Assembly (NCBI GenBank): GCA_033026295.1
Contig: CM065176.1
Span: forward strand, 11,325,945 to 11,389,944
DNA: 64,000 nucleotides
From: Channa striata
Taxonomy: Eukaryota > Chordata > Actinopteri > Anabantiformes > Channidae
Direction: 5' to 3'
A model generated the notes under the pieces. It worked only from the letters and a program-made list of their open reading frames with translations. It was not told where the DNA came from and made no database searches. The position numbers and the translations under genes are program-made. Of the stretch, positions 1 through 9,885 are shown piece by piece (within the stretch, counting starts at the first letter, position 1; each line of letters begins with the position of its first letter).

Positions 1-1469
1 ACTTACTTTGCCAGTGTCTTCTTCAGTCCCCTCATCCTTGAAGTCATTGTTTATCCTTCTTCCCTCCTGAGACTTGAAGGGCTTGAACACAGATGATCGC
101 ACCATGTACATTTAACCAATATCGTATCGTTCATTTCACTTATCACTGGGCATTTATTGCGTTGACAAATCCTAATGCATTAAGCAAGAATAATTGTTTC
201 TTACAGCAGCTGAAGTTACCTATGCCAGGTTTTCATTATGTTTAGTTTGTTTCTTCCTTGAAAACCTCTTGCATGAAAAGCAGTTCATAAACATCGTAAG
301 GAACCTAGAGGAAACATCTCAGGGAGGCGATTTTTCCTGTTGACATTACACATTTCTCAATAGTTTGAATCAATTTAGCTATGCTTAAACTAAATATTGA
401 TTAAGTTGGCAACTGACTTTGGTAAAGTCCTAAAAAACACAAGTGCAGGGAGCTAAATGATCAGAGAAAGACAATTGGGTTGTGGATTATTGATCTACTT
501 GTGTGACTCTAGTCATAATCCAGCAGTAATTTGTCACATAACACATGAAACGTAGCTCAGTTTTTTATAATAAACTGTTGGATCAGTTCATGCCATGAAT
601 ATTTATTCCAGCATTTTTTGAACCTTAGAGTCGTCAGTCTTTTTTGTATGGGCCCACGCTCACTAAAACCCAAAACCAAACAGACAGAAGGGGAAATCAC
701 TAGTCTGTCTGCCAGTCACACAACAATTACACCAAAATGTCTCCTGTTCCCTGGGGTGAACTCCCACATCAATTGGTGAAAGATCAACAAGCCAAAGCAA
801 GGGAGAAAAAAAAAAAAGAAACAGAACAAAGATTTGTTTGCAATTTAAATATGGGTCTTGGAAAAGGTGCAGGATAACAAAGTTGGCTGTCCATTTGTTT
901 TGCTCTGATGCCCTTCCTCTGTTCTGGTCTTCTGTGAACTCGTGCTGTTCCATGGCAGGGGTTTAGGTCTAATAAATGTTTTTTCCCCAAGGTAACTAAT
1001 ATGACATGAAAAGATGAGACGCTCTCAGCACTTTTCAGTCAGAAAGCAATAAGATGTTGTATCTTGTTGCAAAATAAATTTTAAATGCAACTGGTGCAAA
1101 ACTCAAAAGGTAGACTGTAGAAAAAAAAAAGAAAGTCTTTGTACTCGAATGGTGTATTTTTTATGTATTTACAAGCATTACATTACGGAGCCTGGGAAGG
1201 GCCCTGTGGTATAATGCTTGATGGTTTCAAAAAATTAAACAAAAAAAAACAATGTTTGTATGATCTCAAAAACCTTTTGCGAGATCTCCCAAAATTTTGA
1301 ATTTAAATATATTAATTTATCACATATTAATATATTCCCTGGTCAGGTGGTCACCATGCGAAGGACATTGGCCATCAACACAAAGTTTATACCGTAAATA
1401 CAAATAAAAGCAAAATATGACAGAAACCTTCAAAACAGCGAGAGTGTTTGTACAATCTTTATTGTACAC
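1..1469. other. Non-coding, AT-rich
   Basis: Short A and T runs and frequent stops in all frames. The open frames near 660-990 have no recognisable protein character. I see no RNA gene and no repeat family I can name. Confidence 0.6.
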
Positions 1470-1626
1470 GGCTGTAGCTCAGATGGTACGGCACTTATCC
1501 AAGGATCACAGGGTCGATGCATCCACTGCCATTGGTGTGTGAGTGTGTGCATGTGAATGGGTGAATAAGAAGCCACAGTGTAAAGCGCTTTGGATAAAAG
1601 CGCCATATAAGTGTGAATTTACCATT
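1470..1626 (+). mobile_element. tRNA-derived SINE (V-SINE-like)
   Basis: The head begins GGCTGTAGCTCAGATGG, a good match to a tRNA 5' end with a polymerase III A box. The B-box region near 1510 is degenerate. The body has the teleost SINE signature of a GTGAATGGGTGAAT block followed by TGTAAAGCGCTTTGGATAAA and a GCGCCATATAAGTG block. A relative lies at 49909-50135. No clear target-site duplication was found. Family assignment is from remembered fish SINE sequence. Confidence 0.7.
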
Positions 1627-4600
1627 TAGCACCAGCAAGAAAAAAAAAAAAAAACACAAGTGCAAAATTAAAAGACCTGTAAGTGGAAACTGCTCTCACA
1701 AACTGATGCTCTGTCGATATGTTCACCACAAAGAACGCTGCTCAAAGGCCGTGGCCGTTACCGCTCACAGGGAATAATTATCCACGACATTCTTTTGGTT
1801 ACGTTGTTCCTGGAATAGATTCACAGCCTTGTCATACAACCTCCAGGTGTAAACAGCAACACAATACAACTGTTTCAGTTTGCAGAGTATGAGCATAATG
1901 TTGCTATATTCAGGTTGTGATAGTAATAAAAAAAATATATAGCTACCAGGTTATGGTGTGATCAGTGGAGCTACACACAGGTCAGCATAAGCTTTTGGTC
2001 CTGCTGGGATTCGTGTTCTATACGTTCACGCTTTGAGCAGCTACAGTATAAATGTATGTCATTACAGCTTGGAATAGGGCAATGGAAGTTGAGCATGACA
2101 AGCACTTCAGCACAAATGCTATAATTTTATGAAATCTCAAATGCCACACACACTTTTCATGTACAGAATAGCATGTTGTATATCGCTGCTTGGTGGGAAA
2201 AAAAAAAAGCTACACTAACATATTCGTATATGATGCTGACACCACCCGATTACATCTGTTCAGAGAGTGAAACTGGGACACTTTTTTTACATTTTTAAAT
2301 TAAAGTTTGTGCTCCAAATGAGGTGGCTGTCAAAATGCCACAGTGGAACAGCAATCACTCGACACGGAAATAAATAATGGCTTAGCAAGCTGTGGTCAGC
2401 AAAGGTTTCTGCTACCCCTTCCTCCGCATTTGAGAAATGGTAATACTTTGCATAGACTCAGCAGTGCCAGGCTTAAGTTTTAGGATTAGCTTGTCAGAAA
2501 CACATTTATTTTTTTTTCGGGATAGTCACGTAAGAAGGTAACCCATGGAGCCGCATGTAGCTTTATACAGGTGTGATTATGAGCCGCTGATGAACAACCT
2601 CTGGGTGTGGACAGCTGCAAAGTTACGGCGCTGCTAATTCCCCATCCAGAACAAGGTATTAGAGTTGGCAGAGATTCAGGACTGGAATATGGGAAGCAAA
2701 AAAGCAGAAAGCACACAAGACAACAAAGCAGCGCTGCCCCTGACTCCCTCTACCCACATTCAAAGCATTACATTAAAATCCATTTGTTGTTTCATTCATT
2801 CTTTATCTCATAATACGATATGCCTGCGATTAATTAAGCGCTGATTTTGATTTATAGCACTTGTTTTCAATTCCACATTCTAAATGTTTCTTTTTTTTTT
2901 AAGTTCGGCTATGAATTAAACATATTTTGGACTTTCACTCCAGCTGGTACAACTCTACTGTCTGCCTCAGCTACAAGATGCAGAGATTTAGTGCAACTTT
3001 ATTATTCATGGAATTTCTCCTGTCATCCCAACACAGGATGCACACTGATTGACTCATGGTTTGGAGGAAAAAGCAGGAGGCATTTCATAAAGCAACTTGA
3101 GGATAAGACGTTCTCAATAAAACAAACCTTTCTCCAAACATTTTTTTTTCTTGTTCCACATTTGGAGAGTAGGTATGTAAGAGTCATGAAGACAAAGTAC
3201 ACAAACCACAGAAGTGTAGATCAGAGCCATCGAAATTGTGCAATTAGGGCAGAAGCAACATTTCTTCGCATCCCCTGACAAATGTCCTTTTCATTGTAAA
3301 GAAGTTTAAAGTGTGGAAGCCCTAAAAGACAAGTGGAAAAAAAGTGGTGATACATATTCTAAGTCTGTGCTATTTCCTGTGTGACCTAACAGGTGCACAA
3401 AGTGTTTCCCTTGCTACTCTTTCAAAGTCCCTTAGTTTTGTCCCCAATTTGTAAAATGAGATAACACAGTGATACAATATTTGGCACAGGTGAAGGGATA
3501 CCTTTTACCAAATATGGACAATCTTTAGTGTTAAAGCCCATTTTTCTGCCAACGTGCAGAGTGCACGCCAACCTGTCATTAATTTAAACCATGGAAATCA
3601 CATTTCCCACATCTGATCAAAGCTGCTGTTTGATATTTTAAGCCACAAATAGGTAGTGTACAGGTGCGGCAGAGTAAGGGGAAATAGTCCTCTCTTTAAT
3701 TGATTGTGGACGCCGTTGTTATCTTGGACACATTTTAAAAAATGAGTAGCCAGATATTCTCAGACAGGCCACCCAAGTATAGTCTGCTTTATCGTATGTC
3801 AGGGGAACGCTGTGGTGCGGGCCAAACAACTGGGCCAACACGGCGTGAAATGGTGGCCTTGGTCGGCTTCCACTCTGTTTGGGTTCATTTGTGGCGAGAC
3901 AGAAAACAAACTTCCCAAAGTATTTTATAAAGGTGTCGCAGTGTGGTGACCAAAGTGGCTAGTGGTTCGGTAGGATGCAGACTCAGGAGGTTTCATCTGG
4001 TCACAGAAGGGAGAATTTTATTTACAGGAGACTCACCATGCTACAAGTATCCCAACATATACACAAATAACCCCAAATAATTTGCCTTAATTAAAAAAAT
4101 ATATACATTAGGAGTAAAATCACAATTTAAATCAACAATGTGCACACAGCTGCAATCCTTAGTCTCAGAGCTGACCTGAAGCTACTTCTTAAATACCCTC
4201 CTCAATCTAGCTCTGGCCTACTCTGGGGAGAACCATTTCTTCAAAGGGTTTCATACCTTTTTCTTAAAAGCTGACAAAAGTCATACTAAGGTACTACTTT
4301 TATCAATAGATATTCAAACAAACATAATTTCATCTACTCTTTTAGACTGCACAAAATTCTTTACCCATACAACTCAAACACCACAACAATTTCTTAAACT
4401 CAATCCAAGTCCCCCTCTTACTTGGTCTTAGCCCATTACATCACTGAACTTACACTCAGTGACATCGAATAGTATAAAATGAGGAAGTAAATGGCCGCCT
4501 CCCCCCTTTGTTCCCTCCAGCATGTTAAGTGCTGTGAAAAGCCTGGTTTGCTTCTCCAAACCTCCACCTATCCTCTTAACTCTGAACTAAAATTCCTGTG

Positions 4601-4764
4601 TTTAATTTTAACCACTAGAAGATGCTGGTAACTCTAACACAATGCAATGCTAAAGACAAACAAACATGGGATAGTATGTGCTTGAATTTTAAAAGCTAGA
4701 ATTTGGCAAAACAAACAAGTATGATTAAATATCAACGATTAAATATAAAGAATGAAGCTAGGGA
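1627..4764. other. Non-coding, no recognised gene
   Basis: Stop-rich sequence with poly(A)/poly(T) runs. The 143-codon plus-strand open frame at 2847-3278 has no domain or motif I recognise. The stretch 3950-4700 has the texture of an old interspersed repeat, but I cannot assign it. Confidence 0.55.
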
Positions 4765-5034
4765 AAATGTGATTCTCACAATTTACAACAAAACCATCTC
4801 CAGGCACTTTACGTAATAAAGACTATACTAAGATTTGAAGAAAACCCAACAAATCGCCCTTAAAAAGAAAATGCAACAACAAAATATTCAGCAGGTTAGT
4901 AGGACAAGTAGCTGGGCACTGGAAGACACACAGTTCCAAAACCAGGGACACCTGAAAACAGGGACAGAGAGAGGGAGACAGAGAGGGAGAAAGACGACTA
5001 CGGGACAAAGAAGACCCAGAGTTAAATAATGTGA

Positions 5035-6240
5035 CTGAAATATGATCTCTCTTACCAATTCCAGTCAGTAATCTTGCCGCAGCATTTTAAATTAATTGAT
5101 GGCTTTTAAGAGAGTTACTAGGGCATCCTGAAAGTGGAGAATTACAGTAGTTCAACCTAGAAGTAACGAATGCATGGACCACTTTTTCAACATCGCTATG
5201 AGACAGGAGGCTCCTAATTTTGGCAATGTTCCGTAAGTGGAACTGTTCTAGAGGTTTGTTTTATGTGTGAGATAATGACAAATCCTGGTCAAAAATGACT
5301 GAGATTCCTTGCAGTACTACTGGGGGCCAGAGTTATGTCACCTAGAGTAATGATATGGTTGGAAAACATGTTTCTTAGACGTTTAGGCCCAAACACAATA
5401 ACTTCAGTTTTATCTGAGTTTAGAAGAAGGAAATTGTACGTCATTCAGTCCCTTATGTTTTTAGAAATGCTTGTAGTTTGATTGATTTATTTCATCTGGT
5501 TTCATAGAAAGATATAACTGTGTCATCAGCATAGCAATGGAGTGTTTCCTAATAATGTTGCCAAAGAAAAGAATATTGGTCCTAACACAGAGCCTTGTGG
5601 AACTCCATAGCTAACTTTTTTGTGTTTGGAAGATTCATCATTAACATGAACAAATTGGAATCTATCTGATAAGATTTAAACCGGTTTAGTGCAGTTCCTT
5701 TAATCCCAATTACATGTTCTAGTCTCTGTAATAATATTCTGTGGTCAATAGTGCCAAATGCAGCACTAAGATCTTGCAGAACTAGTATAGAGACAAGTCC
5801 ATTATCTGAAGCCAAAAGATCATTGGTGACTTTAATTAGTGCGGGTTCTGTGCTATGATAAACTCTAAATCCTGACTGAAATTCTTCAAACAAGTCATTT
5901 CTGCACAGGTGGTCACATAATTGCTTTGCAACTACTTTTTCAAGTATTTTAGAATTAAAGGGGAGATTTGATATTGGTCTGTAATTGGCTAGGACACCTG
6001 GATCCAGACAAGGTTTTTTAAGTAGAGGTTTGATTACAGCTACCTTATAGGCCTTTTGTACATATCCTGTCTGTAAAGATAGATTAATGATATCTAATAA
6101 GATAAGTCTAATAAGGGTAGAGCATCTTTGAGGAGTCTAACTGGAATAGGGTCTAGCAGACATGTTGTTGGTGTTGTTTGATGACATAATACTTGAAATA
6201 AGCTCAGCAAGATCTATGGGTATAAAACAGGCTAAGCACT
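5035..6240 (-). pseudogene. L2-type LINE reverse transcriptase, broken
   Basis: This is the RT domain that would copy LINE RNA at a nicked target. N to C on the minus strand I read: an ANYRPISNLPF block near 5970-5990; FQSGFRVYHSTEPAL (about 5840-5885); the motif-A region QDLSAAFGTIDH (about 5740-5775), where the usual FDT is FGT; YGVPQGSVLGP (about 5575-5615); and HCYADDT (about 5520-5545), the catalytic YADD box. Downstream, HAFVTSRLNYCN lies near 5145-5180 and a TGIGKRDHISV block near 5035-5070. The longest intact piece is 5582-5893. Right after YADD the frame slips as if two bases were lost, and another shift separates the QSGFR piece from YGVPQGS. The thumb region beyond DHISV is absent. 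The identity is firm. Confidence 0.88.
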
Positions 6241-6244
6241 AAGT

Positions 6245-6470
6245 TGGCTAGAAAATCTAAGAATTCATTCAAAAATTCAGAATAAGGGACTGAAGGACAG
6301 TACACAATAACAAATTGATTTTGAGTTTTCCAAATTGGGTGTGAAAGGCTCACAGTTAGGATCTCAAATGAGATATAACTGTTTAGGTCTAGGGTTTATT
6401 GGTGAGCTTGAGTGTTGGATTGCTGCGTCTCCTCCAACTCAGCCTGTGCTTCTAGGAACATGATAATTAA
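6245..6470 (-). pseudogene. L2-type LINE endonuclease remnant
   Basis: The minus strand encodes a broken version of the apurinic-like endonuclease region that precedes RT. Recognisable pieces are a GGDAAI block (about 6415-6435), FEILTVSLSHPIWK (about 6325-6365), and VPYSEFLNEFLDFL (about 6255-6300), which resembles the family's YRPPGPYSEFLSEF segment. At least one frameshift and a stop lie between pieces. The upstream part of the same domain continues at 9144 on the far side of the transposon insertion. Much of the domain downstream of 6245 is deleted relative to remembered family sequence. Confidence 0.65.
6467..6470. repeat. Target-site duplication TTAA (left)
   Basis: Left copy of the 4-bp duplication, at the exact point where LINE similarity breaks. 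Confidence 0.7.
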
Positions 6471-6879
6471 AGGAACACTTCACCGATTTTCAATGGGGGT
6501 TGACCAAATACAAGTCAGTGAGTATTTAAGAATAAAGAGACACTCAGGTTTCTCCATATTTTCTACACAGAGAAATTGCAATTTATTCCTCTGCATCTAT
6601 CCGCCAGGCCAGTTGAAGATGATGTAAAACGCGTCATTCTCCGCTGCGTGGCGGATTGCTGTGGGCTTACAGACCACAAGCAGTGTTTCCTGGTTTTCAC
6701 TGTATCTGCCCTCAGGAACAGTCAGGCTGAGAGGGAGGCGGAGCCAACCTGCTGCATCTCCACCGATCCCTCCGCCTTATTTTATCCTCACATATACATA
6801 TAACTCTAATTTTCAATGGCCAAAGGTCCTGCTATAGATTATTTGGGAAGACAGTGAGTTCTACAGTGTGTTACACAGT

Positions 6880-7130
6880 CTGATATTCGTGGTTACTTGC
6901 ACGAGCTGGAGTTCAGTGCAGACGGGTTACGCTGTAAGGAGGAGGACAAGGTTGCCGAAGCCAAAATGGCAACCAGAAAGAGCTGGGGAGGACTGCTGCC
7001 GATGGAAACACACCTGGAATCCCTGCGCTGCAGTTTCACCGCCACTAGTTTCTCTTGGATGAAGTTGCAGATTCTACTGCTGAGGGGAAACATATATGTC
7101 ACAGATCATCCTCGACACTTACTTCAGGAT
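6880..7130 (+). pseudogene. P2RX7_C-like zinc-binding domain relic (transposon-borne)
   Basis: The frame near 6882 reads DIRGYLHELEFSADGLRCKE, then an acidic/basic stretch, then a PMETHLESLRCS block (about 7000-7035). A GNIYVTDHPRH block follows (about 7085-7115) after a frame slip. This matches the pattern I know from transposon-carried relatives of the P2X7 receptor C-terminal domain: a GYL-E-x-x-F leader, a Cys-rich W-C-x-C-G-x-C segment, METELESLCC, then ITEHPGF. Here most of the zinc-ligand cysteines are gone (the WCxCG segment is replaced, and LESLCC is LESLRC). The host P2X7 domain binds zinc and guanine nucleotides; the role of transposon copies is unknown. The open frame runs 6897-7283 but the C-terminal part is not recognisable. 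Confidence 0.55.
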
Positions 7131-7414
7131 ACCACAAAGAAACTGGAACCTACAGGCCAGAACGGTCAACTGAGCACTGACTTAGGAACATATTCCACCT
7201 TCAACCATATTCCTGAAGCTACAGTAAAGTTACGAGCTAATGCCTGTCGGGCATTGTATGTTGAGTGTCGGGCCTCGCGTTAGCTTACATTGCTAACGTA
7301 GGTTGTGCGTTAGCATTGAGTAAAGTTATGGCACGTTACCAGCCACGTCTGTTTCTCACCTGAGAGCAATCAGCATTAGGATGTCAGGCTTACAAAGCTT
7401 TCTAGCGTTTAGAT

Positions 7415-8020
7415 CAGGGGTCTTCAACCTTTGTCATAGGAGCCATTTTGTCCCCTCTTCTGCCAAAAAAAATAGTCGGTAGCCGCAAAAAATAAGAGCT
7501 TGTAAAGTTTTAAAAGTTTTCTTTTTATTAATTTTACGTTGTTACAACCACTGAATACAACAACAGAAGTACAGTGTGCGGTTTAGGCCTACTTTGAAAT
7601 ACATCAGAGTGTGAACTGAAGCTAATTTAAGTTCTTTCTATATTCCTGTAAAAGTAAAATAAAAACTATCCCACTTGAATATAAATAAAAAAATGTAGCT
7701 GTAGCTTAGCAGCTTTAAAAAGAAATATAAAATTATAAACTTCTTTGACAACTCCATGTTATTTTTCTTTCGTCCTCTTCGGGTTTTTTACTCAGCCTGC
7801 AATGAACAAAAGCACCTGAATATACGAAAAACCTACATCAGCTCGGAGTCTAAAATTGATGATTTTTTTTTTTTCTGAAAAATATTACCTTAATAAATTC
7901 TATTATTCGTACCTGTTTAAACTTGACGTCTGTGTCTGAAGTTCGCATTGCAGGGTCCTCACACTCCAAAAGCCGCCAGCAGGTAAAGGCGAAGGCTGGT
8001 GACGTTGATGTGACATATAT
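7415..8020 (+). mobile_element. hAT-like non-autonomous fragment nested in the TTAA element
   Basis: Begins CAGGGGTCTTCAACCTTT, a typical hAT terminus, followed by a GAGCCATTTTG segment and an AGCCGCAAAAAATAAGAGC segment seen in fish hAT-derived repeats. The 8 bases before it (GTTTAGAT, 7407-7414) would be the duplication, but I found no matching right end, so the 3' limit is approximate and the copy is probably truncated or internally rearranged. Confidence 0.5.
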
Positions 8021-9138
8021 TTCTGTTGACTGATTATAAATTAAATATATCTTTTTTTTAAACTTAGATGGCAACAAAATAAGCTAATAATGATAATATA
8101 TGACTAAAAATGAATTAATAGCCTAACTCGAAAACTAACAAATTTCATTTTGTAGGCAATATCGGCTGGTTGCGTGTCGTCTTTTTTTTGTTTTTTTAGA
8201 ATGGATCCTGCAAGGAGAGACTCTAGGAAGAAACGAGGGTTTTGCCAGCCTGTGTTGTCCAAGCAGTTTCAAGAAGGTTTCCATCTCCTGATGGACACTA
8301 CCAGGGTTTTAAAGAGACAACTGATGCTCAAGAAGAACTGTGGTGCCGTGTGCAGAGACCAGGTGTTATGTTTGACCCCTAAAATATGCTAAAAGATGTA
8401 AAATAGCCTGGCTGAGAGCCTATTATTTTTTAAATACAATTTTAATAATCACCCAGAGGTTTCAGTTTGTCAAATCCCTCACCTGTTACATTATATTCAC
8501 AGTAAATTGCAAAATGCCTTGTATATTGTGACTGTGCACCATCACCTTGGTTACATTCTTCATTTTCATAGTATATAATTAGACTAATTCAGTTGATAAA
8601 TTGCCCTTCAGAAAGTAATGAGTTTATGGTCATAGCTTTTTACAAGAAACACATCTAACAGTAAAAGTGGAATAAGACTTCTAATTAGTTATGACAGTAA
8701 AAAACCAGGGAATGCTTGTGCTACTCATACAGTCACATAATGATCAATCTATGGTTCACAGTCTGTCCAAAACACTTTGGACAAGTTTGTCCATGGATTG
8801 TGTAGTGTGAGGCTTGTCCAACACCCACCGTTTGGACCTTTTTTGGAACACTTGAATGAATCATGGTTCTCCTAAAAATTAAAGACATTATCAAAAACAA
8901 GTAGCATTTTCAAAACTGACTAATTGCGGCAGTTTGGGGAGTGGCTCGGGATCCGTCTGAGCTCAATGCATTCTGGGTGTTGTAGGATATGACCATTTGC
9001 AGTCCCAGCAGATAATACTGCTGTTTCTCCGTGTTTTCTCTGAACACAGACCATAAATTTTAAAGGTTTTTACACATTTCAGCTTAAAAAATATTAAATT
9101 TCATAACACAACTCACTTTTGAGCAGTGAAATATTGCT

Positions 9139-9142
9139 TTAA
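9139..9142. repeat. Target-site duplication TTAA (right)
   Basis: Right copy of the duplication; LINE similarity resumes immediately after it. Confidence 0.7.
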
Positions 9143-9143
9143 T

Positions 9144-9885
9144 ATGACTTGGGGCGGGTCGACTCATTTAAACTAACATATTCTTCCTGCCACATCCAAG
9201 TTTCAGTAAGACAAAATAAATCGAATTGATGATTGCTTATCAAGTCATTTACTAACAGATTTAGATGAGAGAGATATGATATTTAATAATTTATCAAATA
9301 TTTTTAAAACATTTAATTGTTTTAGGTTTTGTTCAGTAAGAGGAGCAGTCCTAACTTAAGTTAGTATGATTAACTCCTCTTGTGATCATTTTTAGTAGTA
9401 GTTGATCAGGGAACAGATACAGTCTCTATAGGAATGGGGGTGTTGTGGGGGGGTGATGGTGGTAAGGATACTGCAGAGAGGCATGTAGGACTGGATTTCT
9501 GCGTCCTAGGCTCAACTTTGGATTGTCAAACTTTTGGTTGTCTGATACAATCAGCCATATTTTTAGATCAGACAATGCCACGATCCAAAGTAGGATGGAT
9601 GCCATCTCTCCTAATCAGCCTAGGTTTTCCCCAAAAACGTTTCCAATTGTCTATGTAGCCCACATCGTTGGCTGGACACCACCTACACAGCCAGCGGTTG
9701 AATGACGACATGCGGCTATACATGTCGTCACTGATCACATTTGGCAGGGGTCCAGAGAAATCTACGTAGTCCGACAGTGTTTTGGCAAAGTTACACACCA
9801 ATTCAATATTAGTTTTGGTGACCTCCGATTCGCGTAATCAGGCGTAATTTGCTCCTGCATGAATAATAATCTTACAAAAGGCAAA
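9144..9885 (-). pseudogene. L2-type LINE ORF1 esterase remnant and linker to ORF2
   Basis: The minus-strand open stretch 9801-9568 reads as the C-terminal part of the SGNH/GDSL-type esterase found in ORF1 of CR1/L2 LINEs. Key pieces are SGPLPNVISDDMYSRMSSFN, WCPANDVGYIDNW and RRDGIHPTLD (about 9585-9620). The last holds the Asp and His of the SGNH block-V catalytic motif (D-G-I-H). The nucleophile Ser region would lie upstream (above 9850) and is not recognisable. From 9560 down to 9144 runs a decayed linker ending in an EEYVSLNES block (about 9155-9185), which normally precedes the endonuclease. ORF1 esterases are thought to act in RNP or membrane steps of retrotransposition; this copy is inactive. 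Confidence 0.75.

Larger units (their letters stand above)
6467..9142 (+). mobile_element. TTAA-flanked DNA transposon inserted in the LINE
   Basis: The LINE homology stops at a TTAA (6467-6470) and resumes directly after a second TTAA (9139-9142), so TTAA is the target-site duplication. The inner ends form imperfect terminal inverted repeats: AGGAACACTTCACCG from 6471 against AGCAATATTTCACTG read inward from 9138 (11 of 15 identical). TTAA duplications are typical of piggyBac and Kolobok; the AGG start fits Kolobok-like fish elements better, but this is inference. It is about 2.67 kb, carries a P2RX7_C-like frame near the left end, and holds a hAT fragment from 7415. No transposase is recognisable. 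Confidence 0.72.
4765..9885 (-). mobile_element. Fossil L2-type LINE, interrupted by a DNA transposon
   Basis: Read on the minus strand, segments follow the order of a fish L2/CR1-type non-LTR retrotransposon. They are an ORF1 esterase remnant (9885-9144), a second-ORF endonuclease remnant (6470-6245), reverse transcriptase (6240-5035), then a 3' tail near 4830-4765 resembling the family's end (rc of the stretch around 4770-4815, AAAGTGCCTGGAGATGG). The block 6467-9142 is a later insertion. Between 6245 and 6240 the remembered family sequence jumps, so much of the endonuclease and adjoining region is deleted; the RT C-terminus after about 5035 is also missing. Frameshifts and stops are scattered throughout, so it is dead. 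Confidence 0.8.

Noticed and set aside
1470..1545. tRNA gene
   Set aside because: The head has an A box but a degraded B box and no cloverleaf 3' half; it continues into a SINE body.
2847..3278. 143-codon plus-strand open frame
   Set aside because: No domain, biased Phe/Ser/Thr composition, no splice or promoter context; consistent with chance in AT-rich DNA.
3950..4700. Possible LTR or other repeat beside the LINE
   Set aside because: Texture suggests a repeat, but no terminal repeats, primer site or coding were found.
6897..7283. Intact host gene related to P2X7
   Set aside because: It lies inside the TTAA-bounded insert, lacks the cysteines and is frameshifted, so it is a transposon relic and not a receptor gene.
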